From the NCBI RefSeq assembly GCF_030445035.2, contig NC_080698.1, positions 3,851,501-3,915,500 of the forward strand: a DNA stretch of 64,000 bases. The letters run 5' to 3'. Numbering within the stretch: position 1 is the first letter of the stretch; each line of letters starts with the position of its first letter. The position numbers were made by a program, and so were the translations under genes. This DNA is from Dasypus novemcinctus. Its lineage: Eukaryota > Chordata > Mammalia > Cingulata > Dasypodidae. The notes below the pieces were generated by a model. It did no database searches. It worked only from the letters and a program-made list of their open reading frames with translations, and was not told the origin of the DNA. Shown here piece by piece: positions 22,077-32,277 of this stretch.

Positions 22077-22190
22077 CTTAACCCTACCCTAAACCCGACC
22101 CTGACCCTGGCCCTAACCCTAAACCTAACTCTACCCTTGGCGTGAACCCTAAACCTGACCCTAACTCTAATCCTGACCCTAACCCTTTAT
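22077..22190 (+). repeat. Interstitial degenerate telomere-like array (CCCTAA)n
   Basis: About 115 bases of variants of the telomeric hexamer: CCCTAA mixed with CCCTGA, CCCGA, TCTAA and AAACCTGA, oriented CCCTAA on the + strand. An A13 run follows at 22210-22222. Such interstitial tracts arise by break repair or chromosome rearrangement. Confidence 0.85.
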
Positions 22191-22222
22191 GTCAGACTCA
22201 ATTTGGACCAAAAAAAAAAAAA

Positions 22223-23044
22223 ATTGTGGGGCCGGGCGCGTTGGGGCTGACAGGGTTGCAAATCTGCGTTTCTGGCCCCAGGTCTGAGTTGGAATCTGGC
22301 TGTGCCCAAACTGACAGAGTAGGAGTGTGAGCCGGCCCCACCCAGGGACACATATGGGAATGCCTGCCAAGGCGTAAGATGGCCAGATGCCTGGCCTCTT
22401 CTGGAAGCCTCTGAGAGCGCCGGCTGCTTTGGGGTGGGCTGCAGCTCCTGGGCTCAGCCACGGGACAGAGCGTCTGGGGGCCATCTGAGTTCAGCCTTCC
22501 TGCTGTCCTACAGTGGGCTTGGCTTGTCCAGGCCGCAGGGGCAAATGGAAGCCCAGGGACAGGCGGCCGCGCCCCGGCTGAGGGTCCTGCTGTCCCCAGG
22601 CTCTGCATCCCCGGATAGTGGAGGCGGGGCCTGGGCCCACCTTCGCTCAGGGGTACTGGGTATCAGTCCAGTGAGGCAGGCAGCGAGGCCCCCCTTCCAG
22701 GCAAGGAAACCGAGGCACAATGGAGATCAGGCAGTTTGGCTGGTGAACAGCCCAGCTAAGGCTGGCTCCTGATCCTGCTCTGAACCACAATTCTCAGTGC
22801 AGTTTTCACCTTTTTGGTGTCACAGCTCCCCCTGCCAGTCTGTTGGAGCCATCTCAGAACAGTGCTTTAAAATGTCTAAAATAAAATATATGATTACCAC
22901 GAGTGCCAATACATGTTTTTAATTGTGGTAGAGTGTGTGGTTCTTTACTAATGTGTTAAGGACAAGCTCTAACTGGAATTTCAGGGCAGTGATGAAAAGT
23001 GTCAACAGTATTTTGTGATGTCTGTTTTGATGGTGAGGTGAAAT
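22223..23044. other. GC-rich unclassified sequence with an antisense MIR
   Basis: No gene is recognised. At about 22698-22790 the stretch AAGGAAACCGAGGCACAATG reads as the antisense of the conserved MIR core. The remainder is not identified. Confidence 0.4.
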
Positions 23045-23060
23045 GAAAGTGCCAGGGATT

Positions 23061-23491
23061 GGGAAGCGGACTTGGCCCAGTGGTTAGGGCGTCCGTCTAC
23101 CACATGGGAGGTCCACGGTTCAAACCCCGGGCCTCCTTGACCCGTGTGGAGCTGGCCCATGCGCAGTGCTGATGCGCGCAAGGAGCGCTGTGCCACGCAG
23201 GGGTGGCCCTCGCATAGGGGAGCCCCACGCACAAGGAGCGCGCCCCATAAGGAGAGCCGCCCAGTGCGAAAGAAAGTCCAGCCTGCATGGGAATGGTGTC
23301 GCAGCGGAAAGCTGACGCAATAAGATGATGCAACAAAAAGAAGCACAGATTCCCGTGCCGCTGACAACAACAGAGGCGGACAAAGAAGACGACGCAGTGA
23401 ATAGACACAGAGAACAGACAACTGGGGTGGGGGAGAGCAATAAATAAATAAAATCTAAAAATAAATAAATAAATAAGCTTAAAAAAAAAAA
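23061..23491 (+). mobile_element. DAS-type SINE with 16-bp TSD
   Basis: Head GGGAAGCGGACTTGGCCCAG, full body and AATAAATAAATAAATAAGC tail. Flanked by GAAAGTGCCAGGGATT (23045-23060) and GAAAGTGTCAGGGATT (23492-23507), one mismatch. Confidence 0.95.
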
Positions 23492-23507
23492 GAAAGTGTC
23501 AGGGATT

Positions 23508-24055
23508 TTATTGGTGGGAGAGTCTTGGGTCCTGCCAGGACTGCTGGGGTTTGCTGCCCCCATTCCAGTAGAAGAAAAGGCTGAATTTCCACCCGAGGCT
23601 GGTGAACACGAGGATTAACCTGTCCCCTCCTAGGGTCGCAGACCTCCTGCTTACCGGCTGTGGTCCCCCAGGCCCCGTGGTCCCCCGGCTGAGACGTTTT
23701 TGAGCTTGAACTCTCTGCCTCAACTCTGGCCGCCGGGCAGTTCCCGGGGCTTCACTGGACACGAGGCTGTGAAATGACCGGCCGCGAGCTGGGACTTCGT
23801 TGAACAACAAGGGGAAAACACACCGACCAGCAGGCGCTTACGAGGGGCCCCGTGTCTCAGACGGGCTGGGGGACACGGGCGTCCCCTCGAGGAGCCCCCA
23901 GGCTGGCGGCAACGTCCGCAGGTGTCTGTGACCAACCTCCAGGTGGCTGGAACGGGCAACCGGGGACCTGAAGAAGAGAAATCCTGTAAGAGGCGACCCT
24001 AGGGCTGAGGCGGGGAAGAGGCGGCTTCACAGGGGATGCCGGTGGAGACAGGCTC
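23508..24055. other. GC-rich unclassified stretch
   Basis: No conserved coding sequence or named repeat is recognised between the SINE and the MIR. Confidence 0.35.
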
Positions 24056-24181
24056 TGTCCTTAGCCTGGGTTCAAAACCGGGCGCCGGCCCTTTCTACTG
24101 TGGGACTCGGGCAAGTCGACGGGGTCTCTCTATGCCTCGGTTTCCACGTCCGTAAAAGGGGGTGATGGTAACACTTCGTAG
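24056..24181 (+). mobile_element. MIR, left half
   Basis: CCTGGGTTCAAAACCGGGCG, then GGGACTCGGGCAAGTCGACG and CCTCGGTTTCCACGTCCGTA are a CpG-rich version of the mammalian-wide MIR core. The element continues at 24644 after the LTR insertion. Confidence 0.8.
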
Positions 24182-24643
24182 TGTTGAGGAATAAAAAGCA
24201 CAACTTTGCAAAACTATCTAACAAGTCCCTCCTGCCGCCGCTTCTGTGCATGGGCCTGTGAGGGCGTGGCCTTGCAGGAGAGCATCAAATAGATAACTCC
24301 TGCCCCTGTTTCTGTAAATCAGCCCGTGAAAACATGGCCTAGCAGGAAGATATCAAACAGGTGATTCCCAGCCCTTCTGTAAATCAGCCCACAACCTTGC
24401 AGCTGCATTCCGCCTCTCTAACCCTCTGCTTGCAAAATTTTGCCTAGCAACTCATTAGTCAATAAGCAAAAGTTATGCTGATCCCACCTGAAATCCTATA
24501 TAAACCTACGAAAACTGAAAAAGATTGCTCAGAACTTGGAGATTGACTCTCCTCTGGGCCCACGCATAATAAAACTGTTGATCCGCCTTTTTGGAGAGCT
24601 GGTTGGGAGTCTCTACGGTTCAGAACTCCTGGCTTTGCTGCAA
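24182..24643 (+). mobile_element. Solo ERV LTR with repeated U3 block
   Basis: It starts TGTTGAGGAATAAAAAGC and ends CTTTGCTGCAA. A 65-67-base U3 unit beginning TTCTGTAAATCAGCCC starts at 24242, 24310 and 24375 (the third partial), like the direct enhancer repeats of gammaretroviral LTRs. A TATA box TATATAAA lies at 24497-24504 and the poly(A) signal AATAAA at 24568-24573. It splits a MIR and has no viral genes. A close relative lies at 53773-54109. Confidence 0.87.
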
Positions 24644-24690
24644 CGAGAGGGTTGGCGTGAAAATTAAACGCGCGTAAGTGCCTTGAGCTG
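24644..24690 (+). mobile_element. MIR, right remnant
   Basis: GGGTTGGCGTGAAAATTAAA followed by GTAAGTGCC corresponds to the MIR sequence that follows the left half at 24056-24181, which shows the LTR inserted into a pre-existing MIR. Confidence 0.6.
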
Positions 24691-24859
24691 CGCTCGGGAT
24701 GCTGTTATCATCGGAGAGAGGAAGGGTGGGGTCTCGGCAGGTCAGGGCGCTCCAGCTGCGCAGAGGCTGGGCCAGCCCCCCACGAGAGGAGCAGAGGGGA
24801 GGGCTGCCGCTGCCGAAACGGGCAAGCCTGTTTCCTTTCCTTTCCTTTTTTTTTTTTTT

Positions 24860-25145
24860 TGAGAGTAAACAAAGTTTTATTCGTTTTTCCTTTCTCAGTT
24901 TTACTTATTTCATGTCTTCATTCTTGGATAGTTATTTCTTTTTTTTTTTCCTATGATATAGATTTCTTTCTTTTTTTTTGTCTTTATTTTTTTAAATATT
25001 ACATTAAAAAAATATGAGGTCCCCATATACCCCCCACCCCCTCACCCCACTCCTCCCCCCATAACAACAATCTCCTCCATCATCATGAAACATTCATTGC
25101 ATTTGGTGAATACATCTCTGAGCACCGCTGCACCTCATGGTCAAT
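24860..25145 (-). mobile_element. Antisense L1 3' end
   Basis: T-rich runs followed by ACATTAAAAAAATATGAGG and CCCCACCCCCTCACCCCACT match the L1 3' end at 18170-18260, so the two belong to one L1 3' UTR family in antisense. A SINE then interrupts it at 25158; the sequence past the SINE may continue it. Confidence 0.55.
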
Positions 25146-25157
25146 GGTCCTTTTCTT

Positions 25158-25528
25158 TTCTTTTCTTTTTTTAAAGATTTATTTATTTATTTAATTCCCC
25201 CCCTCCCCCGGTTGTCTGTTCTCTGTGTCTATTTGCTGCGTCTTGCTTCTTTGTCCGCTTCTGTGGTCCTCAGCAGCACCAGAAGTGTGGGCGGCGCCAT
25301 TCCTGGGCAGGCTGCTCCCTCCTTCGCGCTGGGCGGCTCTCCTTACGGGGTGCACTCTGCATGTGGGGCTCCCTACGGGGGGACACCCCTGCGTGGCAGG
25401 GCACTCCTTGCGCGCATTAGCACTGCGCATGGGCCAGCTCCACACGGGTCAAGGAGGCCCGGGGTTTGAACCGCGGACCTCCCATGTGGTAGACGGACGC
25501 CCTAACCACTGGGCCAAGTCCGTTTCCA
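25158..25528 (-). mobile_element. DAS-type SINE with 12-bp TSD
   Basis: Antisense copy with AAAGATTTATTTATTT tail at left and GGCCCAGTGGTTAGGGCG head at right. The perfect duplication GGTCCTTTTCTT is at 25146-25157 and 25529-25540. Confidence 0.95.
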
Positions 25529-25628
25529 GGTCCTTTTCTTGATGAGGTTTTTATTTCTTTTGGGGTGAGGGTACCTACAGCCAGCACACCAAACCTGTGC
25601 TTTTCCCAGTATTTCTCCATAGACAGGC

Positions 25629-28290
25629 TAGAGTTAGTGTCAAAAAAGGAGTGGATTTAGAGAAAATTTCAGGCAGTAAGATGCGGTCGAGGCTATATGG
25701 AGAAGTGACTAGAAATGTGAAGGTGTTGGCAATGCCTGGCCGAGTCACTGAGGAGGGGATAAGACCACCCTATGCTCTAGTCCAGTGGGCCTCCCTCACC
25801 TTGAAGAATGTCAGAGCTTCCGCTCTCTCTCCCAGCAAGCCCTGCGGCCCTGAACCCCGACTTTGAGTGGGATACAGAGGCAGACGGCAAAGGTGCGGTA
25901 TTTGGGAAAAGCCCAGGAACGCCGCGGCGATGGGTAGGCTAAGGTGTCAGCTCGGCCAGATAATGGTGCCCGTTGTCCGGTCAAGCAAGCCCTGGGCTAA
26001 CCGTGGCACAGGAGACCTTCCTGGACTTGAGTCACAGGGGCCTGGACGCACAGAGGGCTGCTCACATCTACCGCCCACTGAGGGGCTCGCGGTCAGCGAC
26101 GTCCCCTGCGATCAGCTGAAGGCCTTCAGAGCAGACTCGGTCCCAGCGTCCCGAGAGGATCCCGCTCCCCTCGGGACAGCCGGCGTCTCCTGGGGTCTCG
26201 TCGAGGACCTCCGGAGGAGCCCTGGACCCGCCCTGGGATTTGGGCCTGCACGTCCCCTCGGTCACGGGGGGGACTGTGTAAAATCTCCTGCTGCTCACAG
26301 ACATCTCCTTTCTGTTCCGTTTCCGGAGAGAGCCCTGACTCACCCGGCTGCCCACGCCCTTCATTCTGGCCTCGCTCAAGGGCAGTCGTTCCAACTGTGG
26401 GTCGCCACCCAGAAGTGGGTTGGGAAGTCAGATTTTGGGTCATGTTTCTGCCTTTCAGAAATATGAAACAGAACAGAATGAAAATATCGGCGTGCGTGGT
26501 GGGTGGTTCGGGTAACTGGGAGTAGGTAAACTTCCCTTTCAGGTGCGCACAGGCGTGCAACGGGCCGCAGCTGACCTGCCCTTCCCACCAAGGCCCGAGG
26601 CAGCAGCGCCTGTTCAGGTGGGGACAGGCCCGGCCGGCCCCGCCGCTTCCTGCCCTGCTGGCTTAGCCCCCCGGCAGGGAGCGTTCCCTGCTGCCGGGCG
26701 GCTAAGGAGAAGGGAGGGCGCCAGGGTGATACCCAGAGCCCCGGCCCCCCGAGTTAGAGGCTCTAGGACAGGGCTAGGCTGAGGCCAAACTGGCCTCGGG
26801 AGGTTCTCCTTGCCTTCCTGCCTGCACCCAAAGGCTGCCTTTTCCAGATTTTAAGTCCACACCCAGAGCTTCTGTGCGCAAACCTTTCATCCCATTTCCA
26901 GTTATAGAATTTCCTTATCTCTCAGCTTCCTCCTTTGCAGCCACACTCCTTGCTGTGGTGTGAGACCCAGAGCGTGTCCTGCCACAGTTAAGGTCACTGT
27001 CAGCCTGGCCAGGCGTCTGGTCCAGCGGGCACTGGCCTGAGGCTGTGCGATCGAGGGATCTGAAGCAGTCACTTGATTGCCTTGGAGGCTGATTAAATCT
27101 ACCGTCTACACAGGAGATAGCCTCTGGCAAGCAGAGTCTCCTTAGTCAGTTAGTCGGAAGATTTAAAGGCAGAACGAGGCTATCGGCAGTCAGAAAGACT
27201 TTATCCCTCCTCAGACAGCCTGTTCCTGCTGGGGAGCTCACCACGTCACCTCCGCCGGGACCCCCGGCTGGCAGTTTCAGGGAGAGGACAGCGCCCTTCG
27301 CTGCAGCTCCAATCTGCTCTGCCGGGCCTGCCGGGCTCAGGGTGGCACGCGTTCCTGGAATAAGTCCCACGTCGCTGTGCTGTCGGCGTGCTTTCCCTGG
27401 AGAGCATGGGCTAACACGTGCGCCCGCCCCGGAAGCAGCCTCTGGTGTCGCACCTGCTCTTCCTGAGACCTCACTCTGGCTCGTGGCCCTGGGAGGGGAC
27501 AGAGGGGTCCTCCGTAGACCGCGGGGGTTCAGCCCCCCGGATTTGGCTCAATGCTTCCGTCCCCTTGGCTCTCCCCTGGGTGGCTGGGCAGGAACTCGCG
27601 GGGGCAGGTCTGCGACAGGCTGTGGACTGCGGTGTCAGAGGGAGCCGCCCAGAGCAGCCCCGAGGCCGAGCGGGTGCACACGCCGACGTTGCCGGTCAGA
27701 TGTTGGCAGCCTCATGTGGCTCCACCTAAGCGCCGAGGAAGGACACGGGTCAGAGAGTAGGGCAGGGACGGCAGGGAAGGCAGCCCAGTTCCACAGGATG
27801 TTGGAATCGAAATCCCAGTTACTGTCACCTCGCAGTTTCCCAGAATCGCCCCGGGTCCCTTCCTACAATTGCGTCCTTTCTAGGGTTAGTCAGCGCCCAG
27901 GTTCAGGGGGCCCCGCGCCACCTGGTCCCTGGTGGCATCTGTCCACGAGGGCCTCTGTTCAGACGTCCCCTTGCCGCTGGCCAGCCCGGCTCCGCGCCTG
28001 GCACAGCGCAGCAGCACCTTCAGGCCCAGAGCTCCTCCTAGGTGGGGTTGCTTCTGCGCCAGGCCGGGGCGGGGGGCCACTGCAGCCCTCTGCCCCTCAG
28101 GCTCGCCATGGGCCAGGCCCCTCCCACAAACCCCAAGACGCTGGCCGGGGGCGGGGCGCCGGGCCCCGCGATTGTCGGCACTGGCCCGCTTTCTTCCTCC
28201 CCGGCCTGCACAATCATCGCTGCGTTTGGTACAGAACGGAAAGAGCCTCATTTTCCGTAAGCGCTTCTCGAGGCCTGGCTGTTGAATGGA
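25629..28290. other. GC-rich sequence without a recognised gene
   Basis: About 2.7 kb rising in GC content. At 26390-26535 the text TGGGTCGCCACCCAGAAGTG and the following AAATATGAAACAGAACAGAA resemble an ancient mammalian repeat. Long open frames at 27342-28346 and 25867-26466 have no domain I recognise and follow base composition, so they are not called as genes. Confidence 0.4.
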
Positions 28291-29440
28291 GGGGAGGTCA
28301 AAATGGAGAACACCAATTAATATTTAAAAACCTCACCCTGCCATAACCCGCAGACCTTCCTGTCGTGTCCAAGACAGTGAGCCCACTGCCCCTTCCGTGG
28401 TTGCTCCATCTCTTCGGCCTGTGTTCATTGTGACTTGTGTGACAGAGGAGGGAAAGTTGCCATTGTAAACAACAGCTAACTGTAGGTCTGCAACTGCGAG
28501 CAAGACAGTTCCTTCCACCTGCCCCGTGGGACCTAAGCCCTCTCTCAGGCAGAAGCAGAGAGGGCATTACCATCCCAGAATCCTCAAGATTGGGGAATGA
28601 ACAGTGGACTAAAGTAGACTTACTATTTATTTTTTTTAGTTTCTCTCCCCTTTTCCCCCCATCCCCTGTTGTCTGCTCTCTGTGTCCATTCTTTGTGTGT
28701 TCTTCTGTGTCCAGTTGTGTCAGCAGCACCTGGAATCTGTGTCTCTTTCTGTTGTGTCATCTTGCTGTGTCAGCTCTCCGTGTGTACGGCGCCATTCCTG
28801 GGCAGGCTGCACTTTTTTCACGCTGGGCGGCTCTCCTTACGGGCGCGCTCCCTGTGCGTGGGGCTTCCTTACGCGGGGGATACCCCTTCGTGGCACGGCA
28901 CTCCTTGCGCGCATCAGCACTGAGCATGGGCCAGCTCACCACACAGGTCAGGAGGCCCTGGGTTTGCATCTTGGAGCTCCCATGTGGTAGGCAGATAAAT
29001 CCGCTTAGACTTACTACTATTCTCTTACAGACTTGTCATTCCAGCAATGGAAGAACTCTTCTCATTGATAAAGGGCAGTGACCACCAGAGGCTCTGAGGG
29101 GAGGGGGTGGGAAGAAAGGCGTAACACAGGGCATTTGCAGGACATTGGAATTGTCCTGCATGACAGCCCAATGACAAACTTATACATTTTGTTATAACCC
29201 ACAAAATTGTGTGGGAGAGAGTGTAAACTGTAAAGGAAACTATAGTCCATGGTTAGCAGCAGTGCTTCAATATGAGTTCATCGATTTTAACAAATGTCCC
29301 ACACTAATGAAGGATGCTGTTCATGTGGGAAAGTGGGGGAGGGGGGTCGAGGCATATCAACCTAAAAAATCCCTTATTTTTTAATTTTTTGTAGCATTTA
29401 TGTAATCTAAAGCTTATTTAAAAATTAAAATTAAAAAAAA
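28291..29440 (+). mobile_element. Old retroelement 3' end interrupted by a SINE
   Basis: Left (28540-28625) and right (29006-29440) parts join across a SINE. The right part contains GTGTAAACTGTAAAGGAAAC, GTCCATGGTTAGCAGCAGTG and CCCACACTAATGAAGGATGC, and resembles the element at 7570-7790. It ends in AAAATTAAAATTAAAAAAAA. Family name uncertain (L1-type 3' UTR is likely). Confidence 0.5.
28626..29005 (-). mobile_element. DAS-type SINE, head-truncated, with TSD
   Basis: Antisense copy. The 11-bp perfect duplication TAGACTTACTA is at 28615-28625 and 29006-29016. The head is shortened: part of the A-box region seen in other copies is missing. Confidence 0.92.
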
Positions 29441-29445
29441 AATCT

Positions 29446-29868
29446 GGGGAAGTGGATGTGGCTCGAGCAATTGGCCTCCCATCTATCGTATAGGAGGTCC
29501 AGGGTTCAATGCCCAAGGCCTCCTGGTGAAGGCGAGCTGGCCCATGTGGCGAGCTGGCCCAAGCAGAGTGCTGACCCACACGGAGAGCTGGCGCAGCAAG
29601 ATGACGCAACAAAGGGAGACACAGAGGAGAGATAATAAGAGACACAGCAGATCAGGGAGCTGAGGTGGCGCAAGAGAATGACCGCCTCTCTCCCACTCTG
29701 GAAGGTCCCAGGTTGGTTCCCAGAGCCGCCCAATGAGAAGACAAGCAGACACAGAAGAACACACAGTGAATGGACACAGAGCAGACGACAGGGTGGGGGG
29801 CAGGGGCAGGGGCAGGGGCAGGGGGCGGGGGGATAAATAAAAAAAATCTTTAAAAAAAACAAACAAAA
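29446..29868 (+). mobile_element. Dimeric DAS SINE with two tRNA-like modules
   Basis: The first module has GGGGAAGTGGATGTGGCTCG and GGTCCAGGGTTCAATGCCCA. A second module starts near 29658 with GAGCTGAGGTGGCGCAAGAG and includes AAGGTCCCAGGTTGGTTCCC, which looks like a second B box. The tail contains a GGGGCA repeat (29791-29832) and AAATAAAAAAAATC. Confidence 0.85.
29791..29832 (+). repeat. G-rich hexamer run (GGGGCA)n
   Basis: Several runs of three to six G residues separated by CA, inside the SINE tail. The spacing would permit intramolecular G-quadruplex formation on this strand. Confidence 0.85.
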
Positions 29869-29892
29869 AACTTGACTGTGGATGTTTTTTCT

Positions 29893-30239
29893 TTCTAAGG
29901 CAGAGGTTTTTAACTCTGGGTCCATGATATAATTCAGGCAAATCCCTGAACCTGAATAGAAAAAAAATTTACATTTTTATTTTCATTAACTTCCAACAAG
30001 ATTACATCTTTTTCATTTATCAATGTTAGCAACAATACACAGTAGTTTTGGCGGTACTGTGATTCTGTCACCAAACAAAATCACGATAGTTTTTTCCTAC
30101 ACCATAATAGGTGCAAAATATCATTACCATTTATCCATGGCATGGTAGTTGGAAGGCGCATTACTAGATAGTTTTAATGTGGTAATGAAATGCATATACC
30201 ACTGTGTCATAAATTTATTTTTAAAAATTTTAATAACTG
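29893..30239. other. Ancient repeat-like sequence
   Basis: GGCAGAGGTTTTTAACTCTG followed by GGTCCATGATA resembles the start of an old mammalian DNA-transposon-like repeat; 30940-31870 may hold its other end (GACTCCAAAGACTTTGCCAG). No gene is seen. Confidence 0.35.
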
Positions 30240-30816
30240 AGAATAATTGTGTTTTTTACTTTTTACTTTGAGATAATTATAGATTCACATGCAGTTGTGA
30301 GACAAACCAGAGATCTCAGATACCCTTCACCCAGTTTCCTCCCAGCGGTAAGAGCTTGCAAAACTCTAGTATGATAGCATAATCGGGAAATTGACCTTGA
30401 TACAATCCCCTGAGTTTGGTCATATAAATACACGCGCGCACTTGTGTGTGTGCGATTCTACCACCTGGGTAGGTCCCTGAACCCACCGCCCAGGCAAGGG
30501 ACAGCTCCGGCCGGCAGCGTCCCTCCGCTGCCCTCTCACAGCCACGCGCGCCTTCTTCCTTCAGACCTGGCAGCCCCTAGCCGGTCCCGCTCCCTACAAT
30601 GTGCTCACTTCAGGAGCATCACATAAACGGAGTCATAAAGGACGTAGCCTTTTGAGGTACAGTTTTTCACTTCGCATGATTTCCTTCAGACCCATCCAAG
30701 TTGCTGAGTGTATCAGGAGTTCGTTCCTTTTCATTGTGGAGTGGCGTTCCGCAGTGTGCGTGTGCCACAGTTTGTGAAAGGACACTTGGGTTGTTTCCAG
30801 GCTGGGGCTATAACTA
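30240..30816 (-). mobile_element. Antisense M-type L1 3' UTR
   Basis: TACTTTGAGATAATTATAGA, then TTCACATGCAGTTGTGAGAC and ACCCTTCACCCAGTTTCCTC, matches the 3' UTR of older L1M families in antisense. It includes a TG-rich stretch near 30430-30450. Confidence 0.6.
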
Positions 30817-30934
30817 TTTTTTTTTTTTTTGTTTGCTTGCCTGTTTGTCTTTTTAGGAGGTACCAGGGAGATCGAACCCGGAACCTCATACGTGGGAAAA
30901 AGGGGCTCAAATCCCTGAACTACACTTGCTCCCT
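30817..30934 (-). mobile_element. Short DAS SINE
   Basis: A T-run at the left and a tRNA-like head on the minus strand (GGGAGCAAGTGTAGTTCAGG, then GGTTCGATCTCCCTGGTACC). The body is the short form only. Confidence 0.75.
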
Positions 30935-30987
30935 GTAACTGGTTTTTAATAAATTCTATTTGATGCTTTTAAAAGCATTATTCTGAG

Positions 30988-31788
30988 GGAAGCAGATGTG
31001 CCTGAAGTGATAAGGCCTCCGCCTACCATATGGGAGGACCTGGATTCAATCCCTGGGGCCTCCTGGTGAAAAAGACAAAGAGAAAGTGTGTTCGTGTGGC
31101 AAGCCAGGGCCCACATGGTGAGCGCAAGTGCCAGCATGGTCAGCCAGTGCCCGCGAGTGCCCGCGTGGAGAGGGCAAGTGCCCATGTGGTGAGCCAGTGC
31201 CCACGTGAGTGCCTGCACAAGTGCCCGCATGGTCAGCCAGTGCCCGCGAGTGCCCGCGTGGAGAGGGCAAGTGCCCATGTGGTGAGGCAGTGCCCACGTG
31301 AGTGCCTGCACAAGTGCCCATGGTCAGCCAGTGCCCGCGAGTGCCCGCATGGAGAGGGCAAGTGCTCATGTGGTGAGCCAGTGCCCACGTGAGTGCCTGC
31401 ACAAGTGCCCGCATGGTCAGCCAGTGCCCGTGAGTGCCCACGTGGAGAGGGCAAGTGCCCATGTGGTGAGCCAGTGCCCACGTGAGTGCCTGCACAAATG
31501 CCCGCGTGGTGAGCCAGTGCCCGCACAAGTGAGTCACGCAGCAAGATGATGCAACAAGAGAGAGACAAGGGGGGAGTCAAGGTGAAGCACAGCAGAGACC
31601 AGGAACTGAGGTGGCACAATTGACCAGGAACCTCTCTCCCCATCAGAGGTCTCCAGGATTGGGTCCCAGTGAATCCTAGAGGATAGAAAATGAGAAGAGA
31701 AGGCAACACAGACAGCAAAAACTGTAGGGTGGGAGGAGGGGAAGGGGGAAAGGGGAAAAATAAATAAACAAATCTTTTTTAAAAACTA
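30988..31788 (+). mobile_element. Composite DAS SINE with expanded internal VNTR
   Basis: An 800-base SINE flanked by the perfect 12-bp duplication CATTATTCTGAG (30976-30987 and 31789-31800). The tRNA-like head begins GGAAGCAGATGTGCCTGAAG. From about 31090 to 31530 lies a tandem array of GTGCCCGCGTGG-type units in a higher-order period of about 92 bases (marker CATGGTCAGCC at 31135, 31229, 31319, 31412). The right part (GTGAAGCACAGCAGAGACCA) matches the smaller element at 16448-16917. Confidence 0.92.
31090..31530 (+). repeat. VNTR inside the SINE, about 92-bp higher-order unit
   Basis: Four higher-order units, each made of about four 22-24-base subunits (GAGCCAGTGCCC, GTGAGTGCCTGCACAA, CATGGTCAGCC and GAGAGGGCAAGTGCCC). 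The minus strand stays open over much of the array and gives a meaningless repetitive ORF. Confidence 0.9.
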
Positions 31789-31800
31789 CATTATTCTGAG

Positions 31801-32277
31801 AGGGACTCCAAAGACTTTGCCAGGCTTCCCAAGGGAGCCTCTGGCACAGAAATATAGTTGTAAGGCGAGAGGACTCTAAATGTCCACGTGATTCCTTCCA
31901 TCTCTAGAGGCAGGAAGGCAGAGTTGCTGGGCCTCTTGCACCTGGGCTGTTGAGGTGAGATTTGAAGCAATGGTCCCTGTCTTCGCAGCAGCATCACTGA
32001 GCTGATCCGCCCGTTAAGAGGACGTGGCGTCTGGGGAGGGGAGTCAGAGGATGAGGAGGGGCCCAGGAGAAAGACAGGGGCGCAGCTACGTGGCCATTTG
32101 AAACCCAGCCATTGTCCCAAACCTAAGGAAAATCTGCCTCCCTCGCCGGTGGGCCATGGCGGGGAGGGGTCAGGAGACAAGGTATGGCAGCGGGAAGAGG
32201 GAGCCGTGTGACGAGAGCCCTGCCTGGGGCTGCGAGCTCACGGGAGCACTTGGAGCTAGGGGCGCCTGTGACAGCGT
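31801..32277. other. Unclassified stretch after the composite SINE
   Basis: The first 70 bases look like the other half of the old repeat split by the SINE. The remainder has no recognised gene. Confidence 0.3.

Noticed and set aside
22077-22190. Possible true telomere
   Set aside because: The array is short and degenerate and is followed by tens of kilobases of normal gene-bearing sequence.
27342-28346. 334-residue open frame
   Set aside because: No domain, no splice context, composition-driven.
31090-31530. CRISPR-like repeat array
   Set aside because: There are no conserved repeats separated by unique spacers; the units are contiguous and sit inside a SINE in a mammalian genome.
31046-31718. 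Repetitive minus-strand frames rich in HLPSPRGHSRALADHAGT-like units
   Set aside because: They are translations of the SINE VNTR; periodicity is at DNA level and three frames are open.
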